A stretch of DNA of 64,000 nt, taken from positions 22,244,566 to 22,308,565 of the forward strand of contig OY744604.1 in NCBI GenBank assembly GCA_963556255.1. The letters run 5' to 3'. The notes beneath the pieces were generated by a model. It saw only the letters and a program-made list of their open reading frames with translations, was not told where the DNA came from and searched no databases. The first letter of the stretch is position 1. Each line of letters begins with the position of its first letter. Shown piece by piece: positions 1 to 12,677 of this stretch. The position numbers were made by a program, and so were the translations under genes. The DNA comes from Allolobophora icterica (Eukaryota > Annelida > Clitellata > Crassiclitellata > Lumbricidae).

Positions 1-7
1 TACACGC

Positions 8-857
8 ATGTACGTATATAAGTACGAGCAGAGGCTTAACTCAAGCAGGACGCAGTTCATCTGGCTGGGTACGCGTCAACAACTAGCAAAAATTAACCTT
101 GAGGCTTTAGCCCTTGAGTTCCCTCGGGTCTCTTTTGCCTCTTCTGTACGCGACGTTGGCGTTACCCTGGATCAGGAACTCACGTTCACCCGCCACATTA
201 ACCTCTTCTGTCGCAATTGCTACTATCAGCTGCGCCAGCTTAGGGTGGTCTCGCGCTCTTTATCCCAAGGGGCTGCGTCTACCCTCGAACATGCTTTTGT
301 AGTCTCCCGGATTGATTATTGTAGTGCCCTTTCTACTGGCCTCCCAGCTGTCCGGGTTGGGTGCCTGGATCGGGTTCTCCGCGTAGCTGCGCGCCTCATT
401 GGCCGTATTCCTAAATATGGCCGGGTTTCTGAATTTATGCGGGATGTGTTGCACTGGCTTCCATTCCCACTACGAATCACATATAGGGTTTCTGCGCTTG
501 TTAGGCGCTGCTTGGAGGGACTCGCGCCCCTATACTTGCAGGGTTTCTGTCGCCCTACATCTGTTGTCCAGCGGCGATCTAACCTTCGATCAGCTGACCA
601 AGCTGTACTCATGGTCCCTCGCTCGCGTACCGCAATCATGCAGCGCCGCTCCTTCTCTGTTGCTGGCACTATGACCTGGAACGGGCTCCCAATAGCGCTC
701 CGTCTGGTCCCTATAGATCACTCCACTACTTTTTATACTAATTTGAAGACTGTTCTCTTTAGCCGTCGCTGAACTGGGAGCGCTCCTGAGTAGACAGCCT
801 TGAAGGGGCGCTATATAAATGTTCCTTAAATGAAATGAAATGAAATGAAATGAGATG
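8..857 (+). mobile_element. CR1/jockey-like LINE, 3' end (RT C-terminal region and tail)
   Basis: An open reading of about 250 residues (8-772) matches the region after the palm of non-LTR reverse transcriptases of the CR1/jockey group. Landmarks are GVTLDQELTF, SRIDYCSALSTGLP, RVAARLIGRIPK, HWLPFPLRI and FSVAGTMTWNGLP. The 5' part of the element lies outside the window. The stop is followed by a GGGAGCGCTCCTGAGTAG...GGCGCTATATAAAT tail and a (TGAAA)n run. The frame is intact here, so this copy may be fairly young, but no endonuclease or catalytic YADD segment is visible. Confidence 0.9.
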
Positions 858-869
858 AACATACAATTT

Positions 870-2340
870 TATGGTAAGACGCGGTATTTTGTCAAATTCC
901 AGAAGAGACTGGCTGCGTATTGTGTCTTCGCCATTTCCCATAATTATGTCGGATTAGAGTGCTTATAAAATACGCACATTCGTGATTTAAATTATGAAGA
1001 ATCACTGAATGAACCTATCTCGAGGTTTCCTGTACTAAGCACTAAGGTCAGTTTATGCACAAGGTACATGCATCTTCAGATGTCTTCCAAATGACTGTAG
1101 CGATTGTGTTTGAAAATGAACCTAGCTACCGCATAGTTATTATAATTGCATGGTAAACTCTTGCGACTGTCAATGGTAGCAGCTCTATTTCTCCAATCTT
1201 TGTCTGTGTTTTGCGTTTTTGTGACTAGAGTCCTGTAGACTTTTAAATGCAGGGATTGTTTTCATACGAACAAGACACGTTTTAGGTTCCTATCTAAGTA
1301 AATATTCGAATGAATGAATGAGTAAGCGGTTTGACAAGTTTTGATTTGTCTAACTGTTTTATGCATAAACGATACAATCTTGTAGAATCCAAAGAAACGA
1401 ATGACGATACATATGACGAAGTTGATGGGAAGCAACAAGAAAATGGTACTAACATCAGTCAATCTAAATATATACAATTTGTTACACGCAGCTGTCAGCA
1501 TTAGAGGGATTGATTTTTTGTTCAATCGCAAATACGCAAAATTAACGCTTTTATTAGCATGTCATTCGTGTATCCGCTGAGCTAGGAATTGCAATGCACG
1601 CCACAGTTGTCTATAATAATTGTACTGTACGAATGTCTATTCTGCAGCGGGTTGGGGCTGCAATCCAACGATTGGACTTTCGAACCCGCTGAACGGACTA
1701 CGTCTAGCAACCTTGGACATTGCACTGGACATTGTTCGTGCACACTTGTGACGCGCGTCAGAATGGAATTTAAAATGACCTCGTGGCCTTAATGACTGCA
1801 AGAAATAAAATAACGAAAACACTGTGCAGATTATAGTTACACGGCTGATACACGAGTTGTTAGATCCCCATGACTTCACTGGATTCGCAGAAGTCAGAAG
1901 TAACTGCACATCAGTCACTGCGTAACCATAGATTTAAAATATACAGGCGCCCATCTTTAAAGTTCATAAATGTTGAGACCTAAAGTATAGGAGTACGCTA
2001 TCACGTTTTCTGTTGTGTTCGTATTGTTACGCAGATATATCAATTGCAATATTTACATCTGACTTATGGTATGTAATGGTATTCTGTGTCATAATGGTAT
2101 GGAATATAATGGTATTTTGCCTTCATGTTCTTTGTTGCAAGACAGGCTTAGGGTTGGTTTTTTTCGCCAAATCTTAAGCAGAAACAAAATAGTTCAGGCA
2201 CTGATATAAAACATAGTTTGTTCGAGAATGTTCAGATGATCAAATGGTGCCAGCAGTTGGTTGCATTATGCTGACTAGGATGTGAAAACGATACGACGAA
2301 GCTAACTATTATTAGGCCTACGATTAATGTTGATACAATT
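870..2340 (+). repeat. Segmental duplication, left copy
   Basis: This block aligns with 62555-64000 in the same orientation, with many substitutions and small indels. Shared stretches include TGCATGGTAAACTCTT, TTTTGCGTTTTTGTGACTA, the exon at 1386-1445 and the GGACTACGT region near 1700. It spans a cytoplasmic exon of gene A and its flanking introns, and shows that genes A and B are paralogues. Confidence 0.88.
1386..1445 (+). CDS. Gene A exon: acidic tyrosine-motif cytoplasmic exon
   Basis: The acceptor is CTTGTAG and the donor G|GTACTA. The 60 bases are phase 1 at both ends and encode about 20 residues, including ETNDDTYDEVDG. YDEV is a plausible SH2-binding tyrosine. The exon is homologous to 63048-63122 of gene B, and conservation of the open frame between the diverged copies supports coding. 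Confidence 0.75.
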
Positions 2341-5300
2341 AAGGCTATAATAATTAAGTCTGTTTAATCGTGGCTGGACTGGTAGAACCCCTGAGCGGGA
2401 TTCTTGAAAAGGTGCTATGTAAATTTATCAAAATGAATGAATGAATGAATTAGTACTGTTATTTCTACAATTATTTGCATTAGTAGCAGTAGCAGCAGAA
2501 GCAGCAGCAGCAGCAGTAGTAATAGAAATTATAATGGTAGCGGCAGTAGCAATAAGCAGTACCAGTAGTAATATAATATTCATTATCTTTGTCGTTATCA
2601 TTAAAATTACTAATCTAGACAACTGGAGCAACATTTTTTATGTCCGGTTTAGTAGCAGTCATTGGTGACTAATCAGCAGTTGCAGAGATGGTTGAGTGAT
2701 GTTGCAATCTACGTTGCAATAGTGCGTGCAAATCTCTGATTTAAACTATTTTGTTCAAACATTTAATCCTAAGTCTATTATATGTTCTTTGTAGGGCACG
2801 ATCAACTTTTAAAGCCGCAAAATGTGTATGCTTCACTTGACGATGAAAGGAAGAAAAATGAAAGACTCGCAGAAGAACAGGAAACAAGTATAATATGTTC
2901 TCAATTAATCTGTGTAGTTATTTTACTGGTTTAAAAAATTGCTGTTTTATAGCATGCGGTGCACGAATGTCGCTGCTATGAGAGAAATCTTAGACTGAGT
3001 TCTAAATATATAAGGCAATACACGACAATTACAACTATAACTGCACTTTTATACATCAGATTCTGATTATCAAAATCTGGACTAGAGGCATAGATATGCA
3101 TGCATATGAATGCAGTTCAACATTATCCAAAGTAGTGAAAATCTGCAAGATTTGAATTCTCTTAGATATTAACCTCGTGGAGCTTATCTGTTAGTCTTAT
3201 TTCATAGGAAATGAATGTCACTTACATATAGGTTTTCATTGTTGATGAGTCTAAGACTAAAATCTGGCTTTGTTTCAAGGCAAGAAGAAGATTGAGGAAT
3301 TTCAGCAACAACTAACAGATCGTGAGAGCCAATGGCTGGAGAAAATAAAAGAACTTAACCAGCAAAAAGAAGATCTCGAAACAAGACTAATTTTGGGTAT
3401 GTATTTAAAATAATTATACCTCCATTGTGTTAGATTCTAACGCATTGACTTTGTATTCGAATATTTTTTAGAAAAATTGTCTATTTGAGCTACAAGTAGC
3501 CAAATGGATTGTATTCAAAGTGTGACCAGCTTTTGAAAGTCTTACGGAATGTTGTCTAACCAAAACCGAATTGTACAATCTAAGTCAATGGCAATTAAAT
3601 GATTCTTCACCGATTTTTTGAGGTTCTAAAAACGCATTATAAGTAAGTAAGTAAGTATATTCTTTATTAACACCGACTGCCTATACCCACTTTGGTTTAC
3701 ATACAGTTTATACAAAATAAAGCATTCTTGTGAAAATGTTTTCCTCATTAAATTGTCCGCTCTAGTTATTAATCGATCGTGTAGTCTAGGCCTCATGGAA
3801 TAGTGCTGTGGCCTCAGCGGTGGGAGATGATGGTTCAGCACATGGCCCTCGTCATGCAGTACCGCTGCGAAGAGACCCTAGTCTGCCAGGCTACATAATT
3901 GCTCGAAGGTGGCCTATCCGCAGGGAGATAGTGCAGACGCAGCAGACGGTCTAAAACGGACTGCAGTCTATCACGCTCCTGTTGACCCGTGAAGGTCCAC
4001 CATGCCGGGGCCGCGTACAACATACGGGCTAATGTAGTCATTTTTACCACGTCATGTAAACTTGGGTTTCGCAGGCCGTGCGCTGTCATGATTCGCAGAG
4101 CATACATCGACTGTCTTGCTTGGACGCAAGCGCTCCTTATATATAAACAGGAACAAATAAATGTATTAGTGCGCGTAACATCTCACTTTAGAAGTGTTTA
4201 GAGAACATGCTTCATTTAAACTACTATCTCACCAACAACTAATGCTGATAGTGGCTTATAACTGGTGTGTGATTGTCTTGCCTTACCTGGCCTCATCCTA
4301 CCTTAGCTTACCTCACTGTAAGTTGCTGTATCTTAATTTACATTGCCTCATCTTAAGAATCTTACCTTGCGTGGCTTACTTTTATCTTACTCTACCTTAC
4401 CATATTTTTTTAAATTTATTTACTTTACTTTAAGGTACCACAATCTACCTTAGACTACCAGAGCTCAACCTACCTTTTGCCTATCTTAACGCAGCAATAA
4501 TATTTTGGATACCGGTTGTGCAACGTTTAGCCATTTCTAGGAAACATAACCTTACATAAATGATCAAGATGAATAGCCATATAGTAGGCTATTAACTGGT
4601 TCTCCTCTTGATTTCCAAGTCTCAACGAGGACTAGCTCTCCTAGATATTTTTGTGACTTATTGCGCAAACCTCTGTCTGTTCTTTCTTCCAGCCCTCTTT
4701 CGGTCTGCTGATCGGCTTGATCTTGTTCCGCGGTCTAGGACTGCCATGGCTCAACACCGTGCTTTTGACATCCTTGGCCCCTCCTTATGGAACGAACTAT
4801 CTTCTCAATCCATAGTCAGATTTAGGTGGGGACCTGACATTCTTCTTTCCGCCGCCTGAAGACCTTCTTATTCCTCTGAGGATGTCACGCTGAAATCGCC
4901 TCTGAATAGCCCGAACTGCGAGCGGCGCTTTATAAATTTTAAACTTGCTAAAAACCTAAGAGATCATATTATGCTTATTCTTTTTGTGACTTTCAGAAAT
5001 GAATGAACTTAAAAGGCAACTGGAGAAGGTAGAACAGGAGAAAGCAGCCTTAGAAGAGAAAGTCAAACGGCTGGGCGAAAGAAACCACGAACTTGGTTGC
5101 AGCTTATTCATGCCTCCCAAAGGTAAAATTTGATATTCAGAAGAATCTCCAGATAGCGCCTACATACCGGCAATCTAGGCAAAACGATTCGATACAAATT
5201 TACTTCAGTGAAATATTAGGCAGAAAACGTATTCTCATTGAGGTATGTATGTATATGTGAATGTATGCATTATGATTGCACATTTGTATAAAAACATCGC

Positions 5301-7102
5301 CTTTTGAGTACCTCACTGTAATGTTACTATGTGGTTTAGCAATTCAAGTCGAACTAACTATAGGAAAAGATAATGAAAGTTGGCATATCTTGAAATGCAC
5401 TTACTCCATTATGGAGTTTACAAGTCAGACTTTGCTGGAAAATTACAAACCCCTTCTAAACACTCTGCTGGAAATATGAAAATTCAAGTACTGGACAGCT
5501 ACTAGTTGGTAGTTTTTGGCTGTTTGGCTGACATTCTTGCAGTCTACCTTTCAGTCTTCAGTATATTTACAAAAGACATTACCAAAATAAAATCACAATA
5601 CTGAAAAAAACATCACATTGCAAGTATAAAAAATTCATGCCATCCATGGAAAATTTCGGAAATTTGTGTTTTTTGGGTGGCCTTGGGACACCTCAAGAAT
5701 TTAATGAAATCTAGTATTATTCTGCATGCAGGCTACTGGGCACAGTAGACAGCTTTTGCACACCCTGCCGATTCTGAAATGTTAATTTCATTTTTTCACT
5801 CCACCCTATTGTACATTAGGCCTTCTACAAGCTACGCAATGGAAGAATATCTAATCTAAAGGCATCAAACGTTCACTTTAAGTGAAATTGCATTAAAAAC
5901 TCAAAATGCGTTGAGAAGCTATATCGTGACTTTGTGATGGGCTCGATGTTAAAAGCGAATCTCCTCCTTAGGTGACGTAGATATGCATTAAGACGAATCC
6001 GAAACAACTTAAAATATCCCACCACTGATCCATAAATGTAGCCTGTTGCTTGTATGCGATTGTTTCGTTTAGTAGGCCTACACGCGATACTTAAACGAAT
6101 GTAGACATTTCATACTCGTTCTGTTTATTTTTATTCATAGCTCATATTTAAAAGAGTACCAAACTGAAATATTCTTCTTCTGTAGTTAATTACATGATTC
6201 TATTATATTTTTTTAAACACTCTTATGCTGCAGATCCAATTGAATACAAAGTCGAGCCAGTTGAGACGATTAAAACGCTTGCAAGTCAAGGACCCAAAAA
6301 CGTCGGTGTTTGTGGACTGGCCGTCTTAGACAAAGAACTGTTCGTCATCAGTGATGGACATCCAGAGGTTGAGGTATACGATATGTCGACATTTAAACAT
6401 AGCCGCGACATAAAGCTGAATGGCGTGACTGACCCAGGCGATATTGTAGCTTGCAACAAAAATAAACGGATCTACATCGTTGACTGGACTGAAAGAACTC
6501 GCAAAAATAAAATGATGAGACTTGATGCGAATGGCAAAGAAGACATACATGTAGAACGACTGTCCATACCAGACGATGAATGTCGTTTGTTTTTGACGAG
6601 AGACTCCAACGTTCTTGTGACTTTCCATCGAAGTAGAAGAATTGTCGAGTATAGGCCTGCTCCAGACTGGAGCGTGGTCTTCAAAACAAAAATCAAAGAT
6701 GCTAACATATTTCCAATTCACAGTGTTAAGCTGAGCAACGGGCTTCTTGCGATCTGTCACGGCATAAAAAAAGAAACTACACACAGAGTATGCATCGTCG
6801 ACGATGACGGGAATCTTTTAAAGTCTTTTGGAGGACGAAAGGGTGCTGGTGACGGGCAGGTCAACTTTCCCACATGTTTGGCTGTAGACAGAAACGATAA
6901 CATATTGGTGACGGATCGAGAAAATGGACGCGTTTTGGTGCTAAATTCCCGTCTCGAATTAACGGCTGAGTTGCTTACAAAGAAAGATAAATTACGACTT
7001 CCTCGTGCTTTAATGTTGGATGAGACAAATCGTCAACTGGTTGTGGCTGACTGTAACGACAAATCCGTAGATAGTCAAGTTTTGATATTCAATCTCAAAT
7101 AG
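1386..7102 (+). CDS. Gene A: 3' part of receptor-like gene, coiled coil plus NHL beta-propeller (5' partial)
   Basis: Five exons join in phase 1: 1386-1445, 2795-2887, 3280-3396, 4997-5122 and 6234-7102 (stop TAG). All acceptors are AG and all donors GT. The product reads, in order: an acidic tyrosine exon (TYDEV), a short exon with NVYASL, two charged heptad-rich coiled-coil exons, and a roughly 289-residue NHL-type beta-propeller. The earlier exons lie left of the window. Because the first exon is duplicated in gene B downstream of Ig and membrane exons, I infer that this is the intracellular half of an Ig receptor. NHL propellers of the TRIM2/TRIM3 type bind protein or RNA partners; the ligand here is unknown. 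An AATAAA lies about 310 bases after the stop. An alternative is a soluble TRIM-like gene lacking RING and B-box, since the membrane exon is not seen in this copy. Confidence 0.8.
2370..2455 (+). mobile_element. LINE/SINE 3' tail fragment with (GAAT)n
   Basis: The sequence CCCTGAGCGGGATTCTTG, AAGGTGCTATGTAAATTT and a (GAAT)n run match the shared 3' tail seen on the window's LINEs. Only the tail remains, inside an intron of gene A. Confidence 0.6.
2795..2887 (+). CDS. Gene A exon: GHDQLL/NVYASL exon
   Basis: The acceptor is TTCTTTGTAG and the donor CAA|GTATAA. It is 93 bases, phase 1-1. It begins GHDQLL, resembling EHDQHEVLL of gene B exon 60591-60626, then has a YxxL motif (YASL) and a charged helix start. 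Confidence 0.75.
3280..3396 (+). CDS. Gene A exon: coiled coil 1
   Basis: The acceptor is GTTTCAAG and the donor G|GTATGT. It is 117 bases, phase 1-1. The 39 residues are rich in K, E, Q and L with heptad spacing (KKKIEEFQQQLTDRE...KIKELNQQKEDLE), as in TRIM-type coiled coils. Confidence 0.78.
3640..4140 (-). mobile_element. LINE 3' end, RT C-terminal fragment
   Basis: On the minus strand, 4107-3835 encodes a typical LINE C-terminal block (IMTAHGLRNPSLHDVV, LLYAAPAWWTFTG). The reading continues after one frame change with LPPLRPQHYSMRPRLHDR down to about 3650. A short AAGTAAGTAAGT run at 3640 is the tail. It sits in an intron of gene A in antisense orientation. Confidence 0.82.
4590..4945 (+). 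mobile_element. LINE 3' end fragment
   Basis: This has the same family as 62150-62540: ADRLDLVPRSRTAMAQHRAF and LGPSLWNEL precede a CGCCTCTGAATAG...GGCGCTTTATAAAT tail. It is 5'-truncated and lies in the intron before the second coiled-coil exon of gene A. Confidence 0.82.
4997..5122 (+). CDS. Gene A exon: coiled coil 2
   Basis: The acceptor is GACTTTCAG and the donor G|GTAAAA. It is 126 bases, phase 1-1. Residues MNELKRQLEKVEQEKAALEE show strong leucine heptads. The exon ends in a short Cys/Pro stretch (GCSLFMPPK) that links to the propeller. Confidence 0.8.
5123..6233 (+). other. Intron of gene A
   Basis: This AT-rich intron runs between the second coiled-coil exon and the propeller exon. 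I see no recognisable mobile element or further exon in it. The GTGGAGTGAAAAAATG-like element end seen at 14345 has a partial resemblance near 5790-5800 (TTTTTTCACTCCACCC). Confidence 0.5.
6234..7102 (+). CDS. Gene A terminal exon: NHL-type beta-propeller
   Basis: The acceptor is TGCTGCAG. The open frame gives 289 residues to TAG. Repeated blades share the pattern hydrophobic-xVxD-x-hydrophobic: VDRNDNILVTDRENGRVLVL is a textbook NHL repeat, preceded by GAGDGQVNFP, and others include VISDGHPEVEVYD and LSNGLLAICHG. Length fits a six-blade propeller of the TRIM2/TRIM3/NHL-1 class. It is in frame with the upstream coiled coils through a phase 1 junction. No RING or B-box is present in the visible exons. 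Confidence 0.9.
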
Positions 7103-7409
7103 AAATACGTTACAGATGGATGTGCATAGAATAGCAAAAACACCATCCACAATGGAAAGAAAGTTCACTATAATTATTGGCACTATTAATCGTTGTCTAC
7201 TTTGTACGTAGGGAAAAAACTTTCCGGCAAAATGAACCGTCGGGCATAATGGCAAGTACGTTATTCTGACTATGATTGTTGACATAATTGGGCATAAAAT
7301 TATTTCGTGTTTGAAAGTGATACTCTAGTATTTCATTTTTTAAGGTTTGTGTAGTAACAATTTGATCGTGCTTCTAAAATGAAAAATAACTCCATAATCT
7401 TCATAGATT

Positions 7410-7415
7410 AATAAA
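7410..7415 (+). promoter_or_regulatory. Polyadenylation signal of gene A
   Basis: An AATAAA about 310 bases after the gene A stop codon is the first canonical signal downstream in a non-repetitive 3' region. Confidence 0.6.
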
Positions 7416-7677
7416 GATGTCTGACGTATGACGTATGCCCATCCAGACTAGCCTTGTCCTGGACAAAGCAACAAAGGCATAATACTATGATGCTTCAGAG
7501 GGCTAAGTTGATTCATTCGTTCAATTCGCTCATTCATCGATTTGTCTATTCATTGCTCAAAACAATACATAAAATTAACAATGGAAATCAGAAGTTAAAC
7601 CGGGCAATGCTTTCCAGTCTGATAGCATCAACTTAGTTTTCAGTGACATATTGGCCATGGACGCTGGAAAGCAGAGC

Positions 7678-8304
<627 letters not shown>

Positions 8305-8309
8305 GTTGC

Positions 8310-9557
8310 AAGATCATATATAATTATATATGATCAAGTAAGATTTTTAGCATTTGTAACTTACCCGTAGGCTACTTGTTAAGAGATAAACAATGCAATT
8401 CAGGTATAGGCCCATATTTGCATTTGAATATTTGTATATGACCTCTTAAATCAAAATTATGCACCGAGTCAAAAATGTTATTTGAACGTTAGTAGGGGCT
8501 GTGACGATACGCTTTCAGTCTCGTCGTTTTCTTCGTGAGGAGGATTATGAATATCACACAACTTAGAGAAAGATCATCAAGAAGACAGACATTCTTTAGA
8601 TTTTGATAAATGTATATTAACACACGTAGAAATAATGACACAGCTGCAATGAATCTTATTAAATCCTACCTAGCGACACTGATTAACGTATTTAATTGTT
8701 ATCAGGTCTTATCTGCGGTGTAGATGGATCTTTAGTAAAAGTCGGAGTTCATGGATGGTAAGCGTAGGACATTGAAGATTGTCGTTGATGACATATCTAC
8801 TCCTAGAGTGTCCGATGATATGTGTAGAACTTTCAGTAAAACCCGAATCGAGTCCAGCACATATCGACTGCTTATGATCTTCGCGACAGATCGTCCGTTT
8901 TCTGCAACTCGTTAAGTTCAGTAACCGTAAATCATCCGATCCATTAGGAACTCACCGAACACGCAGTACTGTGCTTCCACTTCGCTTCTCATCGATCGCA
9001 GTCAACATTAGGATAATGAAACGACAATTCAATTCACATATAATTGGGTCAACTCCTACAAAAGTCTCCATTTGTTCATCTCCTCTTTTTCGAGCTTCAG
9101 CCATTGTTTTTGATTTTGATTGCATGCCGCCTTATTATCTGCGACCGTCATCGTTCAGATCACGTGACTCCTCGTTCCCTCATGTGCAGCGCCGCTTGGT
9201 CCGTCTCAAAGCCTTGCAGGTTAAATTTGGATTATTATTGCTCAACGTGTCGAGGTTATTTACTAACACAGTGCCGCATCAGTTAACTAAAATAGTTCTT
9301 AATATTCAACTCAATTCAATATCATTTATTGCAATCAAGACAATCATAACATATTATTCTTTTTTTTACATCGTAACACCTAACTAAGTCTATGTAGGCA
9401 AAAGGGAAAGCCCAAAGGGACCAAGGTCCCGATAACATATTGACATATTCAAAATCGGACAAAATCGGACCACGGGAACACCCCCAAAAATGAATTTCAA
9501 AATGGCGGATTGGGGTTTCATAAGAAATACCAAAAATAAGAGGGGTCTAAAAATAAT
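8310..9557. other. Unassigned AT-rich stretch
   Basis: I see no coding exon or clear element here. There is a short palindrome around 8318-8333 (ATATAATTATAT). Short open frames have no recognisable content. Confidence 0.4.
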
Positions 9558-9576
9558 TTGCAGTTAGACATGGGCA

Positions 9577-9820
9577 AACTCACCAACCAAACTCATCAAA
9601 CTCACCAAACTCACAAGCCAAACTCACCCGCCTCACCAAAATCACCAACCAAACTCACCAAGCTCACCAATCAAACTCACCAAACTCACCAACCAAACTC
9701 ACCAAACTCACCAAACTCACCTAACTCAGCAAAGTCTCCAAACTCACCAACCAAACTCACCAAACACAACAAACTCGCCAAACTCACCAGCCAAACTCAC
9801 AAAATTCACCAACCAAACTC
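9577..9820. repeat. Minisatellite with ACTCACCAA units
   Basis: An irregular array of CTCACCAAA and CCAACCAAACTC units, about 240 bases, sits directly upstream of the NHL pseudogene. Confidence 0.9.
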
Positions 9821-9904
9821 AGAATTGTCGGTTCCAATGAATGATGTATGTGGTGTTCAAGTGAACGGCTTCTGCTAATTGTAGTTGTCGATTACAACAT
9901 GAAA

Positions 9905-10713
9905 ACCGCAGACGACGAAAACAAAGGAATCGCCGGATTGACGGTTTAAGCCGGCGACCTGTTAGTTGTGAATCGAATGACTTCAGAAATCGAAGTCTAT
10001 GACTTGACTTCATTTCCTTTCTGGCGTCGAATTCTTTTTGACAGATCTAAAAAATTCTCGAGGATATCGCATCCTGCAGCCGCGACAGCGCCCTCTGCAT
10101 CTCCGACTGGAAATACGTTTATCAGACGAAAGAGATTTCGCAAATCAGTCCAGATGGGAAACTGGTGAAGAAATGGTCAACTGATGATAACGGTGGAAGT
10201 TTTTCTGTCTCAGATGACTGTAATGTTATCTTAACTATTAAGAATCGTAATAAATTTCATGAATACACTCCTGACGGGCTACTCCTTCGCGAAGTTCACC
10301 TCACACCGGATATTGTCCATCCATCCCACGCATTAAAACTGACCAGTGGGCATTTTGTGGTCAGTTATGGTGACATGGGAGACCGAGAACACGGAGTGTG
10401 TTTACTAGATGAGAGTGGACATATCGTTAGGTCATTCACAGGAGGGAAAGACATAGTCATCGAGGGAATGGATGTTCCGTCTTATATCGCAGCGGATTGC
10501 AAAGGATCGATATTAGTACTCGACAGGAACAACAGAAGGGTGCTGTTGTTCAGTCTGTCGTTGGGTTTTAAGGGAGAGCTTCTCTCAGCAGACGAAGGAC
10601 TTCAGGACTCGCATCGGATGTACTTCGATTCGTCAACTGGTCGACTGTTTGTGGCCGACAACATGATGGGTTTGAGAGACGGACGGGTCTTGATATTTGA
10701 TATTAGGCTGTGA
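9905..10713 (+). pseudogene. Broken NHL beta-propeller exon
   Basis: This is a second propeller paralogous to gene A. The reading IEVYDLTSF matches VEVYDMSTF of gene A, but an in-frame TAA at about 9943 and a frame change in an A-run near 10050 break it. Downstream the frame is open to 10713, with ISPDGKLVKKW, LTSGHFVVSYGDMG, LVLDRNNRRVLLF and RLFVADNMMGLRDGRVLIF. No coiled-coil exons are seen in front. An assembly error at the A-run could explain the shift but not the stop. Confidence 0.72.
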
Positions 10714-11248
10714 TATTACAACTAGTGCTCAATACTGGCTCAAATGAACGTCGATTTGACGAAATTATATACATGTATCTTAGGGTGGTTCATCGGCAAT
10801 GGTGAAAAAATAAATTCTTAAAATTTGCAGTTCTCACCCAGCATTATGTTCCAAATAATTTAAAAAAATTTATGACAAAGTTTCAGTTGTTTCTGAATAT
10901 ATTTAGGGGTGCCTCAACATGGTTGTACTTAGAGAATAGAAGCTCAAAGAAGAGTTAGCAACAAAAGTTCGTGTTGTACCTCTAAAGTCCATTGGGACGG
11001 TAAACTCCTGACAGGAAAGCTAAAATCGATCGCTTGCCTGAATGGGTGTCTGGAGGGAGGCAGCCTCTCCCCCTCGAATTTTGAAAATATTTTTAAAAAA
11101 AATTTAAAAAATGGATTTTTATGATTATTACAACAGTCCCAGACCGATTTTCAATGCGAAAAACCCTTAATTGTTAAAGTAAGTCTTTGATCATTATTTA
11201 TTTTAAAATTTGTTTTCATGCTAAATAAAAAATTTTGCCCTCTACAAA

Positions 11249-11680
11249 ATGTTTGCCCCCATAAAAATTCCTGTGGACGCTCATGCTTGCTTGTATTGGC
11301 ATCTAGAGCAGGCATTGCTCAGCTGCTTGCAGTTCCATACTTACCAGATAAGTAACAACCGCTGCAGTATTCGCAGCTATCGAAGGTTGGGGTATGCAGC
11401 CACGTGTCTGTGCCTCTGTGGCATGGCTTTGGACATCACGTCGTCGAACACAGGTCTTAAATCAGGTGCATGCACTCTTAGGGAGAAGTTGGGCAAACGT
11501 CGGTTATCTTTTGCCTGTCGGTATCATATTCATGAGATAATCCTGGATAAGATCTGTTCAGTGACATTAGCTCCTTCTTCTGGATCAGATATACGGTTTT
11601 TCAAACATTTCCAATACTCCTGGCCTGATATTGATCATGCTGCTTTCCATGCAGGTTTAAATGATGTTGAAGTCACATGA
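11249..11680 (+). pseudogene. Transposon-borne conserved ORF, decayed
   Basis: The frame includes MALDITSSNTGLKSGAC, FACRYHIHEIIL and APSSGSDIRFFKHFQYSW, a pattern I recognise from repetitive uncharacterised proteins in invertebrate transposons. Further blocks appear out of frame to about 12060 (GIPPSGIHFRAPAG, FKLTAKEE, CELLCYTMAGGYI). Stops and shifts show decay. Confidence 0.5.
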
Positions 11681-12119
11681 AAGATCACACCAGGCAAAAG
11701 AGCTGAAGTTTTGAATGTTGTTGAACAGCAACTTCAGGAAACTCAGCCACGAGAAGGTTGCCAGGAACTGCTCATTAGTGTCATCATATTTCTGAGAGGC
11801 ATCCCTCCGAGTGGAATTCATTTCCGTGCTCCAGCTGGACTTCACCGAGAAAAATGAAGGACGTGCTTGTTATACGGTTTCAAAATCTTCAGGTGAGGTC
11901 GTATCCAGGCAGATGATGTCCAGTTTAAGCTGACAGCCAAAGAAGAACATAGTCTATGTGAGCTTCTCTGCTATACCATGGCAGGTGGATACATCCAAGT
12001 ATGGATTGCAGCGTCAATGTCAACTTTGGCTCCGATCAATGATCGACCTACTGTTCCTGGAAAGGTTGCAGTACTTCCGAAATAAATAAGGTCATATTTG
12101 CAGTACTTCCGAAATAAAC

Positions 12120-12460
12120 TCCGCCTCAGGTTCCATTACGGAGCCTGTGCCGATCCCAAGTCCGGATAGAGGAGGAGGGTTCCGCGGAGGGTTTGCAGCC
12201 CTCCCGGGTAAAACAACTTATTGCAACAGAAACGACACAGATAATCGCGAAGCAGTCACTGAACTGGACGCCATCGGGATGGAAGAGTAAACGCGGGAGG
12301 CCAAGAAAGACCTGGCGAGCCACAATCGTACAAGATCTGGACGACGGAGAGATGACATGGGAAGAGGATGAGATAGCTGCAGAGGACAGAATGACGTGGA
12401 GGAGCTGTGTCGCCTGATGCGCTACAAGCGCGTAGAAGGACTAAGGTCTAAGGTCTAAGG
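12120..12460 (+). mobile_element. RTE-type LINE C-terminal fragment
   Basis: Residues SLNWTPSGWKSKRGRPRKTW, then TWEEDEIAAEDRMTWRS, match the conserved C-terminus of RTE-like endonuclease/reverse transcriptase proteins (GRPRKTW...AQDRxxW). The fragment is nested in the 10778-13640 element. Confidence 0.85.
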
Positions 12461-12677
12461 TAAGGTATATTTGCTGGTGCGGTGCAGAGCTATTGGAGCA
12501 CCTATGGTATCTGAATAAGGAAATCATAATGCCTTGCAATGTTTGATCTGTCTGTCACTCTTGAGTGAAACGAGGAATGGAGAATACAATGAACAGTGGG
12601 CCTCCTGGAAGCAGCAATCCACCAAAACGAATCACCACGATGGGTGATCTTTCAACAAACAGAAATCTAACCTCTTT

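Noticed and set aside
2428..2668. Ala/Val-rich small proteins on both strands
   Set aside because: They come from an AGC/AGT-rich low-complexity stretch inside an intron of gene A.
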